Shown here piece by piece: positions 57,206 to 64,000 of a DNA stretch of 64,000 nt. The notes below the pieces were generated by a model. That model was not told the DNA's origin. It worked only from the letters and a program-made list of their open reading frames with translations, and did not search any database. Location: assembly GCF_048544455.1 (NCBI RefSeq), contig NC_133534.1, positions 123,404,269 through 123,468,268 on the forward strand, read 5' to 3'. The stretch's first letter is position 1, and each line of letters begins with the position of its first letter. Source of the stretch: Silene latifolia (lineage: Eukaryota; Streptophyta; Magnoliopsida; Caryophyllales; Caryophyllaceae). The translations under genes and the position numbers were made by a program.

Positions 57206-57985
57206 TCATGTGCATCCTGCCCCTACTAGCACAGTTCTTTCTGGGTGCAGCTTGTCCAGGTTGATCTGATCTAGCTTCTCAGCTGGGGACTCGATGTATT
57301 CATGCTGGACGTGCTGCTTCTCTGATTGATATGCTGGAGGGTTGGCTGTGCACTTTAATGCCTTCTTGTAGCAGCCTCTGGCTTCCTCCTGGTCTCCTCG
57401 TATTGTCTCTACTCCCCATGGTGTGAGGAACTTCACACATTGATGATACGTTAAGAGGACTACCTTCATCAGGTGCAACCACGGTCTTCCAAGAATAACA
57501 TTGTAGGTAGATGGTCCATCTATAACTAAGTATCTCACCTGCTTGTTAATTCCTTCTGCAAAGGTTGGGATCACGATTTATCCCAATGAGTTAGCTGTTT
57601 CTCCACTGAACCCTACCAGCGGGATGGTCTTCTTCTGCAAGTCTTTCTCGCTGAACCCCATATTTTCTATGGTTTTCAGCATGATTAGGTTGACCGAGCT
57701 ACCAGTATCTACCAGGACCTTTCTGACTGTGCAATTGGCCATTGATAATGTTATGATAAGTGCATCATGATGTTCCTCCCTGTCATGTATATCCTCTTCG
57801 TCGAAGGCGACAAGAGGCAGGTCGCTGTGGGAAACTCTGTAGGAAGTCTCTGGTCTGTCTCCCTTAGTTCCAGTAGCACACCTTTTGGCTGCCGAATATG
57901 TCAATCCGCTTAAGTCTGAGCCGCCTGTTATCACGTTTATTATATTGGTGCATGTAGGCGGTGCTGCGGGCTTTGCGGAGCCCAC
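57206..57985 (-). pseudogene. pol: Element A protease region
   Basis: Minus strand: GGSDLSGLTYSAAKRCATG, then the aspartic protease motif VLVDTGSSVNLIML, then LVGFSGETANSLG followed by an in-frame TAA (57575-57577). The same frame continues IPTFAEGINKQVRYLVID and YNVILGRPWLHLMK, the second half of a retropepsin. The end is a variable linker to RT. Confidence 0.85.
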
Positions 57986-59850
57986 CTTATCCTGCTACTT
58001 GCCCCCACATGGTAATAGGTGGTTCAGCTCCCCTTGCTCGTACAGGCGCCTAATCTCCCCACGTAGAGTGTAGCAATCTTCCGTGTTATGCCCAATGTCA
58101 CGATGGAACTCACATTTTTTCTTTCTGTCTTTTCGCCATCACTGTCCTTCTAGTGGTGGCCTAGGCCACCTAACCCCGTCTCCCATCTCCCTGAGTGCTT
58201 TTAGGATTCCTCCGACGCCAGTTGTGAATCCATACTCTGCCAGTGTGGGGAGTTCCTGATCTCTTCTCTGTTGTCGATTCTGTTGACTCCTCTACCATAT
58301 GGCCTATATCTCTCCTCCTTCTTTCCGGTGGACTGTTTTCTACTTGAATTCTCTATGGCCGACGTGCTGGATACGCTTGGCGTACTTGGTATGCTGGCTC
58401 TAGCTAGGGTATCTTCTTCCAGCCTGATCGCAGCTGCTGTCTTTTCTTGTACCACTTCGAAGCTATGACAAGGATGCATAGTCAGCTGTTTATATAGGTC
58501 TGACTCATGATGTAAGCCCCTTCTGAAGGCTTCCACAGCTGTTGATACGTCACACTCCCGTACTGCCACCTTTTCGTTATTGAATCTGGTGTTAAATTCC
58601 CCAATGGTCTCGTTTGCGCCTTGAACAATCTGGTATAAGTTGCCAGCGTGCTTTTAAGGCTTCCGGCTGCTTGCAAATTGCTGAGTAAATGCGTTCACAA
58701 AGTCGGCAAATGTGGATATCAATCTGTTAGGCAGACTTATGAGCCATCGGAGTGCTGGTCCTAACAGTGTGGACCCGAACCCCTTGCATATACATGCATC
58801 TTTTATGTGCCCAACAGCTATCACTGTCATCATTTTTTGTTTATACTGGCTCACGTGATCAAAGGGATCTGTCGTACCATCGAAGAGAGTCATGTTTGGA
58901 TTTGCGAATCCCTTTGGCATGGCAAGAATAGATATTGCATCCATGAATGGAAAGTCCGCATAACTGTCGGGTGCTGCCTTCTCGAGTGGAGGTGGCATTC
59001 CTGGGACCCTGCTCAACATCTCCCTTAGCTCCAGATACTGCTTGTTAGTCAAGCTTTCTGAGTCTGGGCTACGTCTGTCTGTTGTCTACTGATTCTGGAT
59101 GCTGCTCCCCGGCCCGAACTCCGAAGGGTTCTGATGCGGTGTGCTACCTAATGGGACTGATGTCACGAGCGTTCCCTGGTGCCAGCTTACCTGCGGACTA
59201 CCTGCAGATTCTGCACTTGGTGTTTGGTTAGTTGTTACGAGGTTACTAACTGGGATGTTACCTGGTTGTACTTTCGTACGGCTGGCAGGCTGCCAGCTAT
59301 CTGGTGTGAGGTATCCGAGTCCCTGTGGGACTATCCTTTCTCCCGTTGGTACTGCTGTCAGATATAATCTCGTCACTAGCTCGGCTGGAATCTGCCGAGG
59401 TCGACTCCTGCTGCCTGACGCTCCCTGGGTGCGATCCACTATTGGAGCCTGGTCCTCATCTTCCGGGCTTGCTGGTGTGCTGGACTGCTGTCTCAGGACG
59501 TCGATATGTGCCCAGAGTTCCCTATTCTTCCTTTTCGCCTCAGCTTCTGCCTTCCTTTGATCCTCCCGCATGCTTTCCATCACCTTCTGCAGATTTTTCA
59601 TGCCACTAAACAAGGCTTGTGTTGGACTCGGCGGTAGAGTGATATTTGAGCTTCCAGATCCCTTGTCTGATTTGGAGTGTGCCGCCACAACAGGAGTCCT
59701 GGGAGGCAAGGTTGCTTTTGCCACACGTGTGGCTCTTGGAGTGTGTCCGGGTGCTTGAGTTTGAGCCGTTGATGCTGGATTATGGATAGGATTTGGTGGT
59801 ATCAGTGGCTGACTGCTCCCTGACCCGGCTGATGATGTTTGTTTGTCCAT
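57986..59850 (-). pseudogene. gag: Element A gag, several breaks
   Basis: ATG 59850 (MDKQTSSAGSGSSQPLIPPN). The Pro/Ser-rich N-terminus has a coiled coil (MREDQRKAEAEAKRKNRELW) near residue 100. TAG at 59083-59085 is followed in the same frame by LTNKQYLELREMLSRVPGMP and the gag core (MTLFDGTTDPFDHVSQYKQK, ALRWLISLPNRLISTFADFV) to 58654. Frame changes occur around 58650-58570. Then VRECDVSTAVEAFRRGLHHE is seen to 58201. A zinc-knuckle-like CEFHRDIGHNTEDC lies near 58110-58070 and a stop after it near 57990. The broken frames would prevent a full product. Confidence 0.85.
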
Positions 59851-59886
59851 TATGTATCTAAGTAACTAACGATGACGACCACAATT

Positions 59887-59903
59887 CCCCACGGTGGGCG
59901 CCA
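59887..59903 (-). other. Primer-binding site of element A
   Basis: Minus-strand TGGCGCCCACCGTGGGG, three bases inside the 5' (right) LTR. I leave the tRNA donor open. Confidence 0.82.
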
Positions 59904-59906
59904 AAC

Positions 59907-60476
59907 TGTTTTGGTATTTTTCTACCGAATTAGGTTAAGTAAGGTCAATGCGGTCTTATTTGTTGTATGTTGATTGTATCGTTTATGTTAATGCTAAGTA
60001 TGGAAATTAAGGATGTAAATAAAGATTGACACAAGAGATTTGGTGACGCGGAAAACCCAATGTGGGAAACGACCGCGGGAAGGGACGGTAACCTTCCAAT
60101 GATTGCACTAACTTTTAATATGAGAATGAATACAAGGGAGGTGGTGCGATAATACAGCTAGCACAATGTACTGTGTTTGTATGGTGGTTCTTGAATGATC
60201 TTCTTTCTCCATCTTCTTGGCTATTTATAGGGCAAAAACCCTAGCCGAGTCCAATTCCTTGTATGGTAAGGAATCTTGGTCCCACCGTGCTTCTTTCCAT
60301 AATCCGCTGCCTTGTATTCTATTCTCCCTGATCTCCCTAAAATCTCCCCGAGATCTCCCTCGCTTCTTTTGTTCGCGGGCCTTTTGTGGCTACTAGATTG
60401 CTCGGCCCAATTTACTAAATAAGTTTTGATGGACTTACTTTTCCACTAGGCCAATATGCAGAATTTGGCCCAAACA
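59907..60476 (-). repeat. Element A, right LTR (5' LTR)
   Basis: 570 bp, same length as the left LTR, with about 23 substitutions. TATA-like box (minus-strand CTATAAATAG) at 60221-60230. Followed by TSD ATGAG. Confidence 0.95.
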
Positions 60477-60481
60477 ATGAG

Positions 60482-61030
60482 TAAATTCCATGTAATACGT
60501 ATTATGCATGCACATTTCTCACAACCTAGTTCGGCGTAGGGCTTTTTAGCCTGATAATACCTCATTTTTCTAATCGAAAGTTGTTATAAAATTGGATATT
60601 ATAAATATATCAAAGGTTTTTTTTCCTTCTAATTTAATAAAAAGTGAACAAACACTAATGAATAATTTTTTAATATTAATAAATTATAGATAATTAATTT
60701 ATTTCCCGTTTCTAATAATAAAATTGTAAAATAATTAATTAATTCTCACTTCTAATAGGAAAATCATATTCCTAATTATAATAGAAAAATTTTAAATAAT
60801 TATTATCTCCTAATTCTAATAGTATAATTAGGGAAAAGAAAGCCTTAATAAATTGTTAATTTATTTCCTATTTCTAATAGGAAAATTGTAAAATAATTAA
60901 TTAATTCTCATTTCTAATACGAAAATTATATTCCTAATTATAATAGAAAAATTATGAATAAGTAATTATCTCCTAATTCTAATGCTAATTGTATAATTAG
61001 AAAAAAAAAAGCCTCCTTTAGTTATATATA
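60482..61030. repeat. AT-rich intergenic DNA with a tandem duplication of about 172 bp
   Basis: The block AAAATTGTAAAATAATTAAT begins at about 60720 and again at 60892. Neighbouring blocks (TTATTTCC.TTTCTAATA before, TTCCTAATTATAATAG after) repeat with the same offset, covering about 60690-61010. No genes. Confidence 0.8.
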
Positions 61031-62915
61031 TTGATGACTAGTGTAAATCGCGTGCCACAACACGGTATTTTTTAGATTTTGATTTATAAAGACGTAGTCT
61101 TTATAAAATTATATGCATAAATTAACGGTACTTTTAACTTAATGTTATAATGTACTAATAAATATAATATTAATAAGAGGTAGAAAAGAAAGTTATTATC
61201 GTCAAAAACACTTTAAGTTATTTTTGCCTTGAACTATTAATATTATTATTACTATACTTTACTATTAAGAATAATTTATGACATTAATAATAAATTTAAG
61301 TTAGATGTAAAATTTAATTAAAACGTGTATTAGCCTTGTAAAGAAAACCGGTATCTGTATACGTGTATTTATGGTAGAGACTGAGAAGGTAAGGAGTTTG
61401 GAATCCTCTATCTACTAAATGAATAGGTGAACTCAAAAATTTTCCCCTCCAAAATACATGTTTTTAAATATAGAAACTAACAACAATTAATTTCAATCAT
61501 TAAATAAGGAAACAAGTAATTACAATTGATTTCATTAAATTATTATTTTATTAAAATTAGTATTCCATCACATAACATCATTTTCCCTAAACTCTAAATT
61601 AGAATATTTTAATAAAATAATTTATTAAGATAGTCAATTTCAAGGAGACTAAAAGAAAGAAGATGCTTGGTAATTTTCCTAAACATTTATAGAAGACTAG
61701 AAGATGGTCAATTTTCTTAAAATAAAATAATTAATTAGTATAAATATGCACACTTATGGTATTTAATTTCCATCATAAAATTATATATTAAATTTAAAAT
61801 CTATGCAATTTTATTAAACTTTATAGTTTATTAGATGTATAGAGATGTTAATTATTTAACATCCAAAAATATAATATAAGTAGGTTATAAATAATTCAAG
61901 TTAGATTACATAATATATAATATAGCATAATTCTTTCGATTTGATTTAATGCATATATGTAATATATTTACATAAATATATAATCCTCCTATCATTGCAT
62001 GCCTAGGTAGTAAAAATAATTTCGTCAAAAAAGAAAATAATTGTAGTAACATTGATATAGTTATATGATAGTAATCACTCATTTGAAAAGTAAAAGTAAC
62101 AATATTATTAGCGAAATTATTGAAAATGGTAGAAACAACAACGGGAGTAGTAAAATAATCAATATTAATGCGATAATAGTGAAAGTAACAATAATTACGG
62201 TGGGAGTAGTGAAATTATCAACATTAATGCGGCATAAGTGAGAGTAACAATAATTACGGCGAGAGTAGTGAAAGTAACAATGATTACATGCAAGTAGTGA
62301 AATGTTATTACTATTATTTCATTAATAAGAGTAAAATATTTATAGCGGGAGTAGTGAATTTGTCTCCAAATTTATTTCATCGTAATTCTAGGATATGTCA
62401 TAGAAAAATATATTAATGATAAATTTATGGGTTATGCAACTTTAAGTAATTTTATTTAATAAAAAAAATTAATGGTAAGTAGAGGTAACCCGGGCGAAGC
62501 CGGCCCCCTGGCCTCTTATTTCCAGATAAAGGACACGACGAGTATAAATGCCCTCACCAATACTAGTAAACTATAAATTGCTTGATCTTTTATTGATGTT
62601 ATTGTTAGATAATGACATGCCCATACTCTATATAAAAACAAAACTGTTTAGTTTCGTGACAAGAATTTTTTTCAGAAGAATTTATAAATTGAGATCATTA
62701 GCTTTGTGTTACTCCTATAAAATATTTTCATTAAATATATTTCAGTTTATTACTCAATTCTCTTGATTAATTTCCAGTTCTAATTTTTTTTATCAAAACG
62801 AATACAATAACAGGAAATGTGAACAAATAATAAAATACCAATTTTATATAAATAATTTTATAAAAATAGAAAGCTATATATACCGTGCATCTATTGCAGG
62901 GGTCTAAACTAGTTA
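61031..62915. other. AT-rich region with possible Helitron-type ends and a degenerate minisatellite
   Basis: At 61035 the minus strand ends with a CGTG/CACG hairpin-like stretch then ACACTAG followed by T. At 62885-62915 the plus strand has CCGTGCATCTATTGCAGGGG then TCTAAACTAG before T. Both recall Helitron 3' ends (hairpin, CTRR, T) but are imperfect. At 62090-62350 an imperfect repeat is built on GGGAGTAGTGAAA and AACAATAATTACGG. Around 62486 lies ACCCGGGCGAAGCCGG. I found no helicase or other gene. Confidence 0.35.
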
Positions 62916-62991
62916 TTATATTATTAAGAATATAATGATTTTGCGAGATAATCTAGGTAAAGATTGATGGATATTGTGTAAATCATTTCAG

Positions 62992-62993
<2 letters not shown>

Positions 62994-63068
<75 letters not shown>
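62994..63068. repeat. (TA)n microsatellite
   Basis: An uninterrupted run of about 75 bp of TA dinucleotides, able to form a hairpin. Confidence 0.97.
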
Positions 63069-63072
<4 letters not shown>

Positions 63073-63319
63073 TATATTTACGGTATATACTTGTCAATTA
63101 GTGTAACTAATTAGTGGAGCCAATCAACAGTGGGTATATTTAGAAAATATCTGGCTAGAATATATTTAGAGAATAAAAATTAGTGAGAATATAATATTGA
63201 GCGCAATTTTTCAGTACCCTTTAACATACATAGGCGGGAATTTTGAGCGGGTATTTTTTAAGATGTGTTAATCTTTTAGTATATAAAGGATGCACGGCCT
63301 AATGTTATGACACTAGTTA
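63069..63319. other. Short intergenic stretch
   Basis: Nothing recognised. Ends with the first SINE TSD copy (63308-63319). Confidence 0.5.
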
Positions 63320-63515
63320 CCAAAGCTCGTGTGAGTGGTAAGGGATTTCATCTCTTAAACAAGTGGTTAGCGGTTCGATTCCGGATTCTTGTGAATGAAA
63401 AGACCAAATTTGGAAGGGGTCAATCCACTAAATTGCATTCATTACCATGAAGAAGATTGACCCGGCTATCGGTAGGGGATACTCTTGCTCAAAACCCCAA
63501 AAAAAAAAAATTGTT
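63320..63515 (+). mobile_element. tRNA-derived SINE with 12-bp target-site duplication
   Basis: Perfect direct repeats TGACACTAGTTA at 63308-63319 and 63516-63527. Inside, a box A-like TGAGTGGTAAGG (near 63334) and a box B GGTTCGATTCC (near 63374) form an RNA polymerase III internal promoter about 40 bp apart. A non-tRNA body follows and the 3' end has an A-run (about 63498-63510) with a short TTGTT. No coding capacity. It would depend on a LINE for mobility. Confidence 0.92.
63334..63385 (+). promoter_or_regulatory. Internal Pol III promoter (A and B boxes) of the SINE
   Basis: TGAGTGGTAAGG and GGTTCGATTCC match the tRNA A-box and B-box consensus, in the right order and at the right spacing. 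Confidence 0.85.
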
Positions 63516-63627
63516 TGACACTAGTTAGCTCAGCTCTGCCCGAATAGTGTAGAATCGACCATAAGTCCATATGCAGTTATGCATGATAAGTGTATTTTAT
63601 ATGTGATATAAGGCCGATAATGAGATG

Positions 63628-63960
63628 AGACCGCTTGCGAGCAACTCGAGCTCGGCTCGAGAGCATAACGATTCAAGTCGAGCTAACGTTGGCTCGGCTC
63701 AAAAAACTCGCGAGCGGCTCGAACTTATTTAATTAGATAAGATATTACTTTTATTATATAAAATATTTTGTCTTAATTATATATTTTTATCACACATATA
63801 AAAAATAGTTTGGCTCGAGCTCGCAAGCTTGATAATGAGCACAATTTTTTCAGGCTCGGGTTAGCTCGAAATCAGCTCGAGCTCGAGTTTTACTTTATGA
63901 GCACAAGCCGAGCAAGGCCAATCTCGGGCTCGGCTCGGCTCATTAGCACTCCAACGATTA
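63628..63960. repeat. GAGCTCGG-rich dispersed plant repeat
   Basis: Two GC-rich arms full of GCTCGAGCTCGG/CTCGGCTCG words (63628-63725 and 63810-63950) flank an AT-rich centre with TTTTATTATATAAAATATTT. The arms are partly inverted. Sequence of this style is scattered through many plant genomes. I cannot fix its class or exact ends. Confidence 0.5.
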
Positions 63961-64000
63961 TAATCTCATATATCACTTGATTTACATAATTTATATGCTT

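Larger units (their letters stand above)
13788..60476 (-). mobile_element. Element A: Tat-lineage Ty3/gypsy retrotransposon, minus orientation, host of the nested stack
   Basis: The 570-bp LTRs at 13788-14357 and 59907-60476 begin TGTTTTGG and end CCCAAACA. The element is flanked by the TSD ATGAG (13783-13787 and 60477-60481). The minus-strand PBS TGGCGCCCACCGTGGGG sits beside the right LTR, so the element reads right to left: gag (59850 down), protease, RT, RNase H with a second Tat-type RNase H, integrase (to about 47945), a repeat-rich region, then an antisense multi-exon ORF before the 3' LTR. After removing inserts B and F its own length is about 10.6 kb, a usual size for Tat elements. 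Frameshifts and stops make it defective. About 23 substitutions between the LTRs by eye (roughly 4%) make it one of the older insertions here. Confidence 0.94.

Noticed and set aside
59141-59560. 139-codon plus-strand open frame
   Set aside because: Antisense shadow of A's gag N-terminal region.
63320-63395. A possible functional tRNA gene
   Set aside because: A and B boxes are present, but no cloverleaf acceptor pairing, and it is followed by a SINE body, A-tail and TSD. It is the SINE head.

Overview
This is a stretch of plant nuclear DNA. It is AT-rich, has spliceosomal GT-AG introns, and is dominated by plant LTR retrotransposons (Ty3/gypsy Tat, Tekay-type chromovirus and Athila-like lineages, plus Ty1/copia), with a tRNA-derived SINE and a hAT-type MITE. 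The host looks like a eudicot. Element style loosely suggests Caryophyllales, but the window alone does not prove that. I see no intact host gene. About 86% of the window is assigned to elements whose two ends and target-site duplications (TSDs) I could locate by eye.

Left part (1-13787): a FAR1/FHY3-family (MULE-transposase-derived) pseudogene on the minus strand, with exon 1 at 12521-12575, exon 2 split, and exon 3 running off the left edge. Exon 2 is cut by a degenerate 8.6-kb Copia element G (2202-10828, TSD CTTAC). Three in-frame stops lie in the exons. Both introns are crowded with TATAACT-like words, and intron 1 carries a 681-bp tandem duplication.

Centre (13788-60476): one old Tat-lineage Ty3/gypsy element A (TSD ATGAG, about 10.6 kb of its own sequence) spread over 46.7 kb by insertions. 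In its antisense-ORF side sits B (15863-45915, TSD ATAGA). In B's left LTR sits C (18007-41269, TSD CCCGT). In C's left LTR sits D (18155-34344, TSD ATAAT). In D's gag sits E (21363-29189, TSD GTAAC). A second insertion, F (50165-56166, TSD ACAAC), splits A's RNase H. Thus A>B>C>D>E is a five-level nest. D is a nearly readable Tekay-type gag-pol element. E has LTRs homologous to D's but carries only one unrelated 496-516-aa ORF, so it looks like a non-autonomous partner of D. F stands in the same relation to A (gag plus scars of pol). B and C are also non-autonomous.

Most striking signal: the 14-bp palindrome TACTCGATCGAGTA occurs in eight short arrays of 3-5 copies spaced 19-22 bp (about two helical turns). 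The arrays lie in the LTRs and UTRs of D and E, just upstream of TATA-like boxes in the LTRs. F's LTRs carry an analogous 16-bp-period array with palindromic TCTAGA/TCCGGA cores.

Right part (60482-64000): AT-rich intergenic DNA with a 172-bp tandem duplication, a degenerate minisatellite, possible Helitron-type ends, a long (TA)n tract, a full SINE with a 12-bp TSD, and a GAGCTCGG-rich dispersed repeat.
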